Shown here in pieces: positions 9,316 to 20,533 of a stretch of 64,000 nucleotides of DNA. The stretch is from Gnetum montanum (Eukaryota > Streptophyta > Gnetopsida > Gnetales > Gnetaceae). Numbering within the stretch: the stretch's first letter is position 1; every line of letters begins with the position of its first letter. A program made the position numbers and the translations under genes. The notes under the pieces are model-generated. The model saw only the letters and a list, made by a program, of their open reading frames with translations, had not been told where the DNA came from and did not search any database. The stretch is taken from positions 40,577 through 104,576 of the forward strand of contig MNCI01001921.1 in assembly GCA_015680685.1 (NCBI GenBank), given 5' to 3'.

Positions 9316-10228
9316 TGATGAGTAGCTAGGTATCCCTATGCCCAACCATATGAATCACGGGCGTTCACACGTGACTTGGTCGAATTCGGTAGACTGTAAG
9401 CACTTAACATACACCAGACTCTAACTAGTGAAAACTTGGGTTAGAACGGTCATTACCTTCCTAATCTCACTTGTGATGTTCTATTTGCTATGGTTAAGTG
9501 AGATTAAGGCTAATTATTTTTATAGCTTTTTACTTATCTTTTGGCGGCTAATTAAAGTATGGAAAGTAAAGAATGAACTATTTTCTAATTTAGAATTATC
9601 CTAATTTGCATTCTAACTATTTCTAGCATAAGTATCCGATCCCATCTTCCAGGCATGTTCTGAGCATCCCTTAAGCACTTCTGGGTTACCAGATGTTAAG
9701 CGTCACTAGGTTTATCAAGCGTTGGGTTTACGTTCGAGATGGTCGTACTTATGGCCTTTACGAACTATGAAGGAATAATAGAGATTAAAATAACAATAAA
9801 AAAACTTAAGTAATTAACAAGTAATTAATAAAGCATAAACATATTAAACTACTGAATGCATAAGATGGCTAAGTCCAAATGCTGCAAGGAATGCTTGAAG
9901 AGTTCGTCTTTATTGCTGTCATGCCAATGGGCTCAAATACATCAATGCTCAAATAAAGAGCTGAGAACTTATCTTACACTTGCTGCGGGCACTTGGAAAA
10001 TATTCTATCTCCTGCGGGAACAAATTGAAAGAGCTTCGCTACAACTAACTGAAAGGTACCTAAATGAGGCAGAAGGCCCTCTTATTTATAGGCCGAAATA
10101 GGCTCCACGTAAACGGGGCCACGTTGATGCATGGAAGGCTACATCGATGGGGCCACGTCAATGTGGCCAAGTATATGTGGCCCCGTATACGTGGCCTAGT
10201 CAATGCATCGAATAATGATACTTCATCA
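9316..10228 (-). repeat. N1 3' LTR
   Basis: The LTR is 913 bases; on the minus strand it starts TGATGAAGTATCATT and ends CTACTCATCA. It aligns with 18766-19643. It carries the TATA box and motif array at its U3 end (right side) and an AATAAAGACGAACTCT poly(A)-type signal near 9900-9920. Confidence 0.92.
10079..10210 (-). promoter_or_regulatory. N1 3' LTR U3: GGCCACGTATAC array plus TATA box
   Basis: On the minus strand the TATA box CCTATAAATAAGAG (10079-10092) is preceded by units such as GGCCACGTATACGGGGCCAC, GGCCACATTGACGTGGCCCC and GGCCCCGTTTACGTGG between about 10101 and 10205. The units pair as inverted repeats. They are a different motif from the GATATCG arrays in F1, F2, H1 and H2, although the rest of the LTR is related. 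Confidence 0.7.
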
Positions 10229-10245
10229 TACCCCCACAATTGAGT
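10229..10245 (-). other. N1 polypurine tract
   Basis: The minus strand reads CTCAATTGTGGGGGTA directly before the LTR start TGATGAAG. This is the expected site of plus-strand DNA priming. Confidence 0.8.
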
Positions 10246-10479
10246 AAAAACTCGTCCTCGACTTACTCTATAATTTGGAAGGTATGGATTTTTATTTACA
10301 ATGCACATGACTTGACACACATATGACACACACATGACACAACATTAATTTGACTAAGTGCCCGAGTTACTAGAGAAGGAAAAATTACAAAAATGATGGT
10401 GTTTAGAGAAAAAATTGAATACCTCGCTAGTCTTGGAGTCTCTACCATGTAGAATGATGCACAAAATTGTTGAAGAAGG

Positions 10480-13333
10480 TCACACCGTCCCTAGGGGTAA
10501 TGGTTTTGATGGACCTTCTTCAGCCTCTGGCCCATGCGTTGGTGGCAGCATAGATGATGGTTGCTCTGCAGTAGCTGCAACTTCTGGAGGCAGCCAGAAA
10601 GCCTCTAAGAGAGCCCTCATCTTTTCTTCTTTTCTTCTGGGGTCGTTCATAGTCCAGGAAGCTTCTCCAATGTGTGCTGGAACAGGAACTTCCCAAGGGC
10701 AAGGAAACACTAGGAAGAGTTCTTTGAGGTTGACAAACTAGGCTGCGAATTGATTGCGTTCGATGTCAAACGTTCGGATTGATGCCTACAGCTACTGATA
10801 GTTATTCATCCTACAGGCCATGTTCTCCGTGACTTTATGTTGTCCTTCAAATCTTGTGTGGAGAACCTCGAGTTCTACGTTTGTTGTTTCCAGCTTCTGC
10901 TTTGTTGCTTTGTGCACTTGGAACTCTTCCTCGTATAGGGAATACGAGGCAGCCACTTTTTTTTCCAATTCTAACCGTGGTCTTCTAGCTGTGAGCATAG
11001 CCAGGTTTGCATAGCGAAGGTTGGAAAGCTCCATATATTCTTCATCTCCTCAATTTGTAGCTCCTTAAGGAGATTTCAACTTGATTGTAGTCATTCAACC
11101 CATCAAAGATAGGTTGCCATACCTCGCCTCCCTCTCAGAACTGCTGGAGCGCTTGGTTCATCTTAGCCTTGGTGACTTGAATATGCTTTTCATTCACCTC
11201 CTTCTGCAACCCCACTTGGTCCCTGTAATGATTTTTGGCTTTTTCAAATTTTAGGACCTCATTCTTCCAAGAAGCAATTTCAATTGTAGACTTTTGTCAC
11301 AACGGCCGAACCTCCTTCATTGAAAGATTTTGATTCTCAGTGGTCAACCTTCTTACATCAGCATTCACCTTGGCTAGTTCTTCCTGCTATTTGTGGATAA
11401 AAGTTTTCATGTGTTCATTTTCTACACCAACATTGCGCAGGCGATGAATCTCCATAGTCAATTAGATGTTCTCCTGGTAAACCTCTACCAAGTCCTTGTC
11501 TAAATGATATGCTCAAACATATGCCAAGGACTTATCGAAGATCGTTGTCTCTCGCACATCCTCAACGATCTGAAGTTTGAGTTAAAGATGTTGAAAAGCT
11601 TCATCTCTGGTGATTACATGGTCAAGGATGGCTGGATTAGCAAGCTAGGCTCTTAATTGGGCTACTTCCATTTCCAAGCATTGACAAGCAACTTAGGTAG
11701 CGTCAATTTTCCCTTCCAAAATGAGGCTCTTACCCCTTGCCAAGAGTAACTCTGACTGGGTTGCGGTAATGTTGTCCGAAAGGTCGAAGAAATTTGGAAG
11801 CGATTGCCCAATTCCCACCAATCGGTCCAACAACTCCTCATGTTGGGCTGTGTCAATCTTGCTACGTGAAGTTCTGGTAGATGCCTATACATCTTGTAGT
11901 CCATGAACATTCGGTACAGGTGCTACTAGTGCATTAAGGGCTGTAGCAATTATGTCAGCAACCACTTCAGCTGTAGTCTCCTATCCCTAGTGCTGCATCA
12001 CTAGGATTGTTGCCCCTTGATCATCTTCCAAGCATACTAAAAAGGTAGTAGCATTCCCAAAGATTTTAGGAAATAGCTCTCGGGTTGATAATGTTACCTC
12101 TTGAACACTAGGATCTGTCCTTACTGGTACTTGCTCTCAGGCTGCAGAGAACATTGGCCTTGCTCTTTGAATTAAGCTAACTGATTGAGCCACTTGCTCA
12201 AGGTGGCTCATTACAGGGCGATAGACCGAAGGGTCTTCTCCTCCACCAATCCTACTAGATTGCTCTTGTTGGCTCAAGAGCATTTCCTGGATTTTGCAGA
12301 TGTGTTTTGCTATGGTTTGTGAACTCGGTTGTGTTGTTTGTGCAGGTGGTGGAGGTGGTTGCTACTCCTCCTCTGTCTGTGTGGTGGCAGGAGTTTTATC
12401 CTTTATCATTTCCCACCAAGAGGCAATCAGGGCATGCCAAATTACATCATTGGAGTACCATGCTATCCTTTCCCGTTTGCATAACTTTCAGATTAGGTAG
12501 GGAAAGGGAAGAGCTCATCTTCCACGTTTGCTCTCAGCAAACCTCTTTTCAATCTCCAAAAACAATAGATATGGAAGACTCATTGGGAATTTCCCACTCA
12601 AGGCAGCACACGCATGGGCGGAGAAGGCTATGATTGTGCTGGGTCTTACCGTTGGGTTCAAGTGATAAGATGTGATCTTTGAGTATACCCTCTCCGCCGT
12701 GGTCAGAGAGTCGAATTCCTTGCGTTCTATCCTATAGCACTGTTTGGTCCATTTTTCCTTTACCTTTGGGTTGGCCTATTTTGGAATTTCCACCATATAT
12801 GCCTTGGTCTCAGGCAATCCCAGAGTCTACGCTATCACCTCTGAAGATTAAGAGACATAAATGTCTTTGATTCTTACTCTAGACCCTGGTTGTCGATTCT
12901 TCCAGAAGAGGTAGGTCTCTCCTAAGTATTATTCACCACTGGTTGTGATGATTGGCCACATTGGAGAGTTTTGCAGTTGGAGACTCACTTCTTTTGGCGC
13001 ATTCTCAAGGAATGGTCCAAAGTTTAGCTCTTGGAGGACCATCCGTTGCACCTTGTGCGGTGTGATAGCATCAAGGCAGGCTTGGGTCAGGGTGACCTCA
13101 AGCTATGGTGCTATCCCAGGAGTCTCATCCCCTTGCGATTGCTTGCTGGGGATCTCGTCTTCGGGAATCTGATGGACAGATTCCATGTTAAGTCCTTCGT
13201 GGAGGGGACCAGTTGCATGAGAGCCCTCCACTTGCTCTGGTGATTGCATGTCTCATCCCCTTCCCGTTCATGGATGCTTGTCCCTTGGTTGCGATGGTCC
13301 TTCACCCCTTGGGTGCCTTGGTTTTGGTGCCAT
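10480..13333 (-). pseudogene. N1 ORF3: conserved coiled-coil protein downstream of pol
   Basis: This is a long frame of about 950 codons on the minus strand, from ATG at 13333 (MAPKPRHPRGEGPSQPRD) to a stop at about 10480. It is interrupted by scattered stops but can be followed throughout. In order it has a basic, glycine/proline-rich start and ELNFGPF about 90 residues in. YLGETYLFWKNRQPGSRVRI and then VYSKITSYHLNP...LPFPYLI follow. After that come a proline-rich hinge, a segment ending ITATQSELLLARGK, and a long coiled coil. The coiled coil includes MELSNLRYANLAML and RLELEKKVAASY. A proline-rich tail with FPCPWEVPVP ends the frame. H1 and H2 have the same protein. The domain before the hinge resembles the family called 'putative plant transposon protein'. 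Athila elements have an env-like frame here, but I see no signal peptide or membrane segment, so I do not call it env. Confidence 0.75.
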
Positions 13334-13748
13334 CTTCAAACAACATAATTACTAATTAGATTGTGCACAAGTTGCTCAAAATGGATCTCGTACACTTTCT
13401 TGATTTGACTAAGTTATGTTGTTGGCACAGGCATTCCATTAAATTGCCCGAAGTGTTGATTATGGGCTAGAGAAAAAAACAACAAAGGTTAATTTTAGAG
13501 TTTTTAAAATAGCTATTTTTGTTTCTTCCCTTAGGACTGCAAAGTTTGAATTAACTAACTTATTAATTAATTATTTAGACTTCACACCCCCACGACTGAG
13601 AGTATACCTCCGGGTGCTCAAGAGGGTAAGGATCGGTAGATGCAGACATGCAGTAGAACATAGGTGCATAGGGAAGAGTTGGGCAGAAAAAATGGCAAAA
13701 TCTCCCCCCAATTTAGATTCCAAATGATGAAAAATGAAAGAGCAATGA
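13334..13748 (-). other. N1 leader between the internal promoter and ORF3
   Basis: About 415 bases lie between the internal TATA box and the ORF3 ATG. They contain a polypurine-like CTCAGTCGTGGGGGTGTGAA at 13581-13600, T-rich sequence near 13480-13490, and TTTGAAG immediately before the ATG, resembling a splice acceptor. The matching region in H1 and H2 has a clearer donor. Confidence 0.5.
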
Positions 13749-13870
13749 CCGTATATATAGGGGTTGGGCACTGCGTTGATGGGACCACGTATACATGGCT
13801 GCATATATGCAGGGGGCTGCGTATATGGGGCCTCATATACGCAGGGGTGTGCACTCGTTGACCAGCATTG
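13749..13870 (-). promoter_or_regulatory. N1 internal promoter-like site: CGTATAC-type array plus TATA box
   Basis: On the minus strand the TATA box CCTATATATACGG (13749-13761) follows an array of CCCCTGCGTATATGAGGCCC, CATATACGCAGCCCCCTGC, ATATATGCAGCCATGTATAC and GTGGTCCC (about 13770-13850). The units match the CGTATAC/CATATAC and GGCC-rich units of N1's own LTR and not the GATATCG units of the other elements. Position, TATA box and the downstream ORF3 suggest a second promoter. This is inferred, since no transcript data are available. Confidence 0.55.
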
Positions 13871-15470
13871 ACAACCTAGAAAAAGCCCAAAATGATGAGT
13901 CGGAAATGCCAAATTGGGGTGGTTGAAGCATGCGAGAGGCCTGGTCATGGATGAGGACATGAAGAGGATAATTGGGGCTCAAAAGTGAGTCAAAAATAGG
14001 AGAACGTGACATAAAAGAACTCCACGGGGAAGAAATCAAGCAATGGTACCCTGAAAATAATCAACCAAGAAATCCAAAGGATGGGAGACTTAACAAGCGG
14101 GACCAAGAATAGGTAGGTGGGTCCTCCCCATAGCAAGAAATAGCCTTCGTAGCCCCTACATATCCTCAACACTAGGGTCTGTGGGTTCAAGAAATGTTGT
14201 TCGCCAGTTAAGACTCCTACCCCAGAGATCCAGCCAAGGCATGACAAGCCCGTGGGAATCACAATGAACTCACAAAATATAAAATGGACGGTGAGGTGAG
14301 TACGGAGAGAAATGGTTGCAGAGAGAGAGACGAGAGAATGGGAATTCTGAGTGTCGGTCAGATGAAACCTCATGTGTAGTTGTAATTAAGTGACCCAGTA
14401 GAACCATTCCCGAGTTCAGACCCAAAACCAACCGCTTACAGTGACATCGTAGCAATAGACAAAGCCTCGGCCACCTCCTAAGGAAGCAGGAATGCACCTG
14501 CAGAGAACCACCACTCCAGAAAATGTGAGAGAAAGGAAGTGAAATAGGATGAAGTTAGAGAGGACGAAGAAAGTCCCATAACTAGTGCTTGTGGCTTTTG
14601 AGAGGTAGTCTAAGGGGTGTGCTTTGAATTCCCCCATTATGATGTCATGATTTTTTTTTTCAATTTTAGGGGAACGACACCATGCAAAGACCCATGCATG
14701 TTTGCATGCATTCGACCAAGGGGTGTGCTTTGAATCCTCATGTTTATTTATTTATTTTTTGAATTTTTTAATTTTTTCGGTGAGGACCACAGCATGCAAT
14801 GTCGAATTGCCAAGAAGCTTCTATGGAGAGAAGAACGTGGAGTGGTAGGAAATTCATAAGGACACAACAGCAACCCAGGGGATAGGGGAGAGCGAAGAAT
14901 GTTGCATTCCCCATGAAGTCACACCTGATTCAAACCATTGGGCCATCCCTGAGTCTGGGAACTACACAAGTCATACATTGATTACAATGTTTTTAAGTCC
15001 AACAGAAGGAAAACCATGGAGTGGGTGAATGGGTCGATGAAGTGGACTCACTGCAAATTTTATGAGTTGAAAATAAACATAAAGTCCAAGGGCAACCATG
15101 CAAGGGTGGGAGCCAGTTAACTAGGTGGACTATTACATTACCCATCGTAACGAAAACCATCTGTGCTAGACACCTGATTACAATAAGACGATGCATCAGC
15201 GATCACGTAAAAATGAAAAACACACAGAGAAATAAAAAATAGTTAAAGACAGAAGGGAAAACTTAATAAGAATTGGCAAACATATGAACGATGTTGAAAA
15301 ATAAAAAGTGTAAAATAAAAAAGTACAAACCGGTGAGGGGTGTAGTGAAATGGGTTAGCAGGGACAATGGTCTCCCCCACGACTAAGTGGAAAGGAGGAG
15401 ACGTGAAAAATGGAGTGTGGTTGACTGGGCGATGATGAGGCAGTTGCACTGGTTGAGTGGAGTTCACGGA
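13871..15470 (-). other. N1 non-coding spacer between integrase and ORF3
   Basis: About 1.6 kb has no sustained frame. On the minus strand it begins after a polypurine-like CTTAGTCGTGGGGGAGA (15371-15387), then a T-rich stretch with CAACATCGTT. The words AAAGCACACCCCTTAGAC (about 14605-14625) and CTTGCTATGGGGAGGACC (14117-14137) follow. F2 shares the first and third of these words plus AGCACACCCCTTAGAC; H1 and H2 share the GGGGAGGACC block. It is a conserved non-coding region of the superfamily. Confidence 0.65.
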
Positions 15471-15479
15471 AAGGTTTCA

Positions 15480-18400
15480 GTTTTTGGTGGTTAACTAACT
15501 ACGTTCTGGTGGGGTCCTCAGGTTTGTGGATAAGCAAGGCACTAGATGGAAAGGTTTTGGAGACAATGTAAGGTCCCTCCCACAGTGTTTGAAACTTGGT
15601 CTATTGAGATACATGTGAGGGGTTCCAGTACAAGACCTTGTCTCCACATCTAAATGTGACCTTCCGAATCCTAAGATTGTGTCATTTTTTGTTATAGGCC
15701 TTGTGGATCTCATTTGAGGACAGGGCCACTAAGCAATTCTCATCTAGCACACTTAAATGGATGAGTTTTTTACGTTGTGCTAGTGGGAGGTCAAGGCTTA
15801 AGTCACTGGTGGTGGATAGTGTGTGAAGTTCAGCCTGAATTGGAAGTGTTGGTAACTTTCCGTACACTAACTCATAGGGAGAGTACCCTATAGGAAGTTT
15901 CCAAGTGGAGCAATAGGCCCATAGGGCATCGTTAAGTTTAGTACTCCAATCCCTCCTGTATTTGCTGATGGTTCGGGTAAGGATCTTGGTGATCTCCCTA
16001 TTGGTGACTTTGACTTGCCCATTGGCTTAGGGGTGATAGGGAGTTGTAAATTTATGGGTGACCCCAAAGTTTTGCATGAGTTTCTAAAAAGTGACACCCA
16101 TAAAATAAGGACCATTATTAGAAATGAGTGCATGTGGCACTCCAAACCTATTAATGATTTGTTGCTAGATAAATCGTGCAACGGTGTTGGAAGAACAATC
16201 GACGATGGCTACCACTTCTACCCACTTTGTATAGTAGTTCATAGCTATGATGATGTATGCCGTTCTATTTGACAAGGGTGTGATGGGCCCCATGAAGTTG
16301 ATGCCCCAGATGTCGAAGGGCTTTAGTGGTTGGATCCACTATTGAGGTCCCTCCAACCATGCTAACATCCCACCATCTTTTTGGCATCATTCGTAGGAGC
16401 GGGTGAACCATTGTGTATCCCTAAAAATTGTGGGCCAATAATACCCTGCAAGAAGGATCTTAATGGCTATGTGACATCTAACATTGTGGCCCCCACAAGG
16501 GTCCTCATGAGCATCTTGGAGGACATGCAGTGTATCATCATCAGGGACACACCATCGAACAAGGACATCTGCGCACACCTTGTAAAGGTGGCCATTGGTT
16601 TCCATGAAATGCTTGGCCTTATTGAGAAACTATTGTTTCTACCGATGGTTCCATTCCTTTGGCAGCTCCTGGGTTCTGAGGTAGGTGAGGATGTGGTTGA
16701 ACTAAGGGAATTCCTCGAGCACTTGTGGATTGACTGCACCTACAAAGAGGAGTTCATCTGAAAATTAGTTAGAGAGGGGCTCCTCCTCTTCTATGTCATC
16801 CCATCATAACCGAGACAAGTGGTCAGCTACCACATTCTTAGTTCCCTTTTGGTCTACCATGGTGAGATCAAACTCTTGAAGAATCACCAACCATCGAATG
16901 ATGCGGGGGCTCACTGTTGGTTTGTTCATCAGGAACCGAATAGCACTGTGGTCAGTATGCATGAACGCCTTGTATTCGAGCACATAGTGCTGAAATTTTT
17001 CCAAGGTGAACACCACCGCCATCAACTCCTTCTCGGTGGTGGTGTAGTTCAGCTGAGCACCCACAATGCTATGGCTTACACAGTGGATATAATATGGACA
17101 TTTCTAATCATCACACTATGTAAGCATGGCTCCCAAGGTGTAGTTGGATGCATTCGTCATAATGTGAAAGGGCATGGACCAATCAGGTGCCCATAGAACT
17201 AAAGTTTCTACAAGTTTCTATTTCAGTGCTTGGAATGCAGACTCACACTCCTTGGTCTAGATGAACGAAGCATCCTTCTTTGTAAGTTCTACTAATGGCT
17301 TGGTGATCATTGAGAAGTTTTCAATGAAGCACCGGTAGTAACCAGTGTGTCCAAGCAATGAATGAACATGTTTGACAGTACTTGGTTGACGGGTGATTCC
17401 TTGGATGACCCTAATCTTTTCAGGATTCACGCTAATCCTTGTTTGTGAGATGTGGTGCCCCAACACAATGCCTTCTTGGACCATCAAATGGATTTTTTGC
17501 CAATTGAGCCGTAGATTAGTGTCTACACATCTTTTTAGAACCTGCTCAAGATGGTCCAAGGCTTGCTCGAATGTGGCCCCATAGGTAGAGAAGTCATCCA
17601 TGAAGACTTCTACCCCATTGCTGATTTGTTGCTAGAAGATGCTTAGGACAAGGCGTTGGAACGTAACAAGTGCATTACACAGGCCAAAGAGCATCTTCTT
17701 GTATGCGAAAGTCCCCCATGGACTTGTGAATGTTGTTTTGGCCTGGTCCTTAAGTGCTATTTGGATTTGGTTATAACCACTATAACCATCCAAAAAGCTA
17801 TAATAGCAGTGCCCTGCGATGGTGTCCAACACCTAGTCCACAAATGGGAGTGGAAAGTGATCCTTGAAGGTAGCCATGTTGAGCAATCGGAAATCAATAC
17901 AAACCCTCCATTTTCCACCTTTCTTTAGCACGATAACGAGTGGGCTAAGCCATTCAATATTGGAAATAGAATAGATGAACCTTGCCTTTAGCAATTGCTT
18001 AATTTCATCTTTGATGGCCTGCTTCAATTTGGGGTTCAATCATCTTTGTGGTTGTCGTTGTGGCTTCATGGAGGGCCGATATAGATCCGATGCTGGCAGA
18101 CCCTGGGATCCACTCCAGTTAACTTAGGATATGACCATGAAAATGTAGCATCCCATTTATTTACCACCTTCAGCAATCTCTTCTTCTATTCAGGAGCAAG
18201 GGTGACATTGATAATTACTGGCTTTCCATTTTGCAAAAATGCATATTCCAAGTGAGCCAGTAAAGACTTTAGCTCTAGGGGCTCTTGTTTGAATCTCTCA
18301 GGGATTTGCAGCTTCCCCCAATCATCATGATCATCAACAGTGGAGACATATTGATGAACCTTTTCTATTTCATCCATGCTTTCAATGTAGGATTGTACAA

Positions 18401-18763
18401 GCCCCTTAGACGGTTCCATGCACAATGCGTTGCTAGTAGGATTAGCTGTTAGCCATTGGGTGCCCTTCTGATTAGTGGCTACTACATACAAGAACTGTTG
18501 GACAGATGATTCCTCAGTACACTGACTGCATTCTTGAATGGATATCCACTTAGCGGACCATAACTGCTACACATAGTTGCACCCTAAGTCACTATACACG
18601 ATATATGGAACGTGCTTCTTCTCGATCTTCCCGAAAGGATTTTCCTTTGCAATTTCAAGGGATAGATCTTAGAGTCCTAGTTGTGCATCCACCATGCTTA
18701 GCCAGGCTCTTCCCATGATGATTGGGAAGTTCCCCTTGTAGTTCTCCACACGAATGACTAGGC
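15480..18763 (-). pseudogene. pol: N1 pol: partial protease, reverse transcriptase, RNase H, integrase
   Basis: On the minus strand: the C-terminal half of protease (18763-18560, NFPIIMGRAWLS) and a linker (18491-18186). Reverse transcriptase follows (about 18040-17260) with KWRVCIDFRLLN, FLDGYSGYNQIQIA, FGLCNA and the catalytic EVFMDDFS. RNase H follows (17064-16804) with NYTTTEKELMAVVFTLEKF. Integrase (about 16650-15480) has the zinc-finger region HEDPCGGHN and YYWPTIFRD, then the catalytic core. The core lacks all three acidic residues: GINFMGP, ISNNGPYF and GQVKVTNRE carry N, N and K where D, D and E are expected. Stops and frame changes are scattered. The sequence is closest to Athila/Tat-type elements by eye. 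The N-terminal half of protease is deleted together with gag. Confidence 0.9.
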
Positions 18764-18765
18764 AA
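18764..18765 (-). other. N1 deletion joint: LTR end to mid-protease
   Basis: The LTR ends at 18766 (minus strand ...CCGCTCATCA). Only TTG of the primer site remains before protease sequence CCTAGTCATTCGTGTGG. F2 has the matching CCTAGTGATACAAGTC at about 61988. Everything between the third base of the primer site and this point in protease, including all of gag, is missing. Confidence 0.8.
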
Positions 18766-19643
18766 TGATGAGCGGCTAGGTACCCCTATGCCCAACCATA
18801 CGAATCACGGGCGTTCACACGTGAGTCGGTTAAATTCTGTAGACTGTAAGCACTTAACATACACCAGACTCTAACCAGCAAAACCTTGGGTTAGAATGGT
18901 CGTTGCCTTCCTAATCTCACTTTTGATGTTCTATGTGCTATGGTTAAGTGAGATTAAGGCTAATAATTTTTATAGCTAATTAAAGTATGGAAAGTAAAGA
19001 ATGAACTATTTTCTAATTTAGAATTATCCTAATTTGCATTCTAACTGTTTCTAGCATAAGTATCTGATCCCATCGTCCAGGCACGTTTTGAGCATCCCCT
19101 AAGCACTTCTGGGTTACCATACATTCAACGTCATTGGGTTTACCAAGTGTTGGGTTTACGTTTGAGATGGTCGTACTTATGGCCTTTACGAACTATGAAG
19201 GAACAATAGTGATTAAAATAACAATAACAGAAACTTAAGTAATTAAAACATAATTAATAAAGCATAAACATATTAAACTACTAAATGCATAAGATGGCTA
19301 AGTCCAAATGCTGCAAGGAATGCTTGAAGAGTTCATCTTTATTACCGTCATGCCAATGGGCTCAGATACATAAATGCTTGAATAAAGAGCCGAGTACTTT
19401 TCTTACACCTGCTGCGGGCACTTGGAAAATATTCTATCTTCTACAAGAATAAACTATAAGAGCTTCACTACAACTAACTGAAAGATACCTAAATGAGGTG
19501 GAAGACCTTCATATTTATAGGCTGAAATAGGCTTCACGTAAATGGGGCCATGCTGACACGTGGAAGGCTACATCGATGGGGCTGTGTATAAGCGGCCCCA
19601 TATACGCGGCCTAGTTGACGCATCGACTAATGACACTTCATCA
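18766..19643 (-). repeat. N1 5' LTR
   Basis: The LTR is 878 bases; on the minus strand it starts TGATGAAGTGTCATT and ends CCGCTCATCA. Compared with the 3' LTR it lacks a short segment near 18978 ('tttttacttatcttttggcgg' is present only at 9527-9547) and differs by scattered transitions. Confidence 0.92.
19510..19625 (-). promoter_or_regulatory. N1 5' LTR promoter: motif array plus TATA box
   Basis: The TATA box CCTATAAATATG (minus strand, 19510-19521) is preceded by GGCCGCGTATATGGGGCCGC-like units and CATCGATGTAGCC between about 19536 and 19620. The array has one unit fewer than the 3' LTR. Confidence 0.65.
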
Positions 19644-19648
19644 TCTTC

Positions 19649-20533
19649 TATGATGCCTATGTATGGAATAATATCGATAATGGGTGGCAAAAAATTAAGC
19701 TCATTCCTATGACACTTTTTGGCCAAGCAAAAGTGCGGTATAGATCCTTAATACCAAAATCAATCTGTAGTTAGCTAACAATGGTAGAACTCTTTACTGA
19801 ACAATATCAAACCTATGCTAGAGTTTCAGCCTTGAGGAGACAAATCCAAGAATGGAAACAAGGGCAATATGAAACCTTGGACATGACCTTAGAAAGATAC
19901 TATTCTTTGTTAAACAAATGCCTAGGACATGGATTCTCCAAGGAAAGGCTAATCTATCACATCATGGATGGGCTTCGTAATGAAACATGGGAAACCCTAG
20001 GGATCTATGTCGGAGGTCAACTATATGAGGTACAAACCCACCAATTGCAAGAGCTTATTAAGTGGGTAGTAAAATAAGAAGGACAAATGGCTAAATGGGA
20101 GAATGTTGTAAGCTCTCAATGGGACCAAAATCTCGAATTAGCAAAGGTCCATAACCATAAAGAGGAGAAATCAACTCACCTTGAGGAACTACAACCATTT
20201 CTACCCTTGCCAATGCAACAATCACTAGATGAAATTGAGGCAAAGATTAATAAGATGATGGAATGGGTGCATGGAAAATATGGAGAATATGCGAACAATA
20301 GTAGAGGTAAAACTATGCCAAATCAAGAAACAGGACATGACACCATGCAACAATTAGAACAAAGGGTAGAAAATAATAAGAATAAGAACTCAACTACCAA
20401 ATTCAAATATCAATGTAACATCTATCTGTACAATCACCCCAAAGGCCAATGCCCAATTTTGTCACATTTACATGAGCATTGGGCAGGATTGTTACATCCA
20501 GAGTTTGTACAGAAATATCAGGTTCAACCATAG
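19649..20533 (+). pseudogene. gag: H1 gag, core and C-terminal part (3' of the N1 insertion)
   Basis: The frame resumes as YDAYVWNNIDNGWQK, exactly where H2 gag reads HDAYVWNNIDNGWKK. The Retrotrans_gag core follows: MVELFTEQYQTYARVSALRR, then WKQGQYETLDMTLERYY, CLGHGF and IMDGLRNETWETLGIY. A stop at about 20075 separates this from a lysine-rich, partly coiled segment (20087-20533). That segment ends in a zinc-knuckle-like CNIYLYNHPKGQC, in which the second cysteine is a tyrosine. Gag would bind and package the element RNA. Stops show it is not functional. Confidence 0.85.

Larger units (their letters stand above)
9316..19643 (-). mobile_element. Ty3/gypsy LTR retrotransposon N1, nested in H1 gag
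   Basis: N1 is a complete minus-strand element of 10.3 kb with LTRs at both ends, inserted in the gag of H1. The flanking 5-mers are CCTTC (9311-9315) and TCTTC (19644-19648), a target-site duplication with one mismatch. Reading on the minus strand, it has the 5' LTR and a deletion joint into the middle of protease. Reverse transcriptase, RNase H, integrase, a non-coding spacer with a promoter-like site, ORF3, a polypurine tract and the 3' LTR follow. It is the only tRNA-Asp element here with reverse transcriptase and integrase, but it has no gag. Many stops show that it is dead. Confidence 0.92.

Noticed and set aside
13571-13960. Frame of 129 codons on the minus strand in N1
   Set aside because: It spans the internal motif array and TATA region and has no counterpart in H1 or H2.
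13990-14373. Frame of 127 codons on the minus strand in N1's spacer
   Set aside because: It is hydrophobic in places and could suggest an envelope segment, but the homologous stretches of H1, H2 and F2 keep no frame.
16381-16761. Frame of 126 codons on the plus strand
   Set aside because: It is the antisense shadow of N1 integrase, which is clearly on the minus strand.
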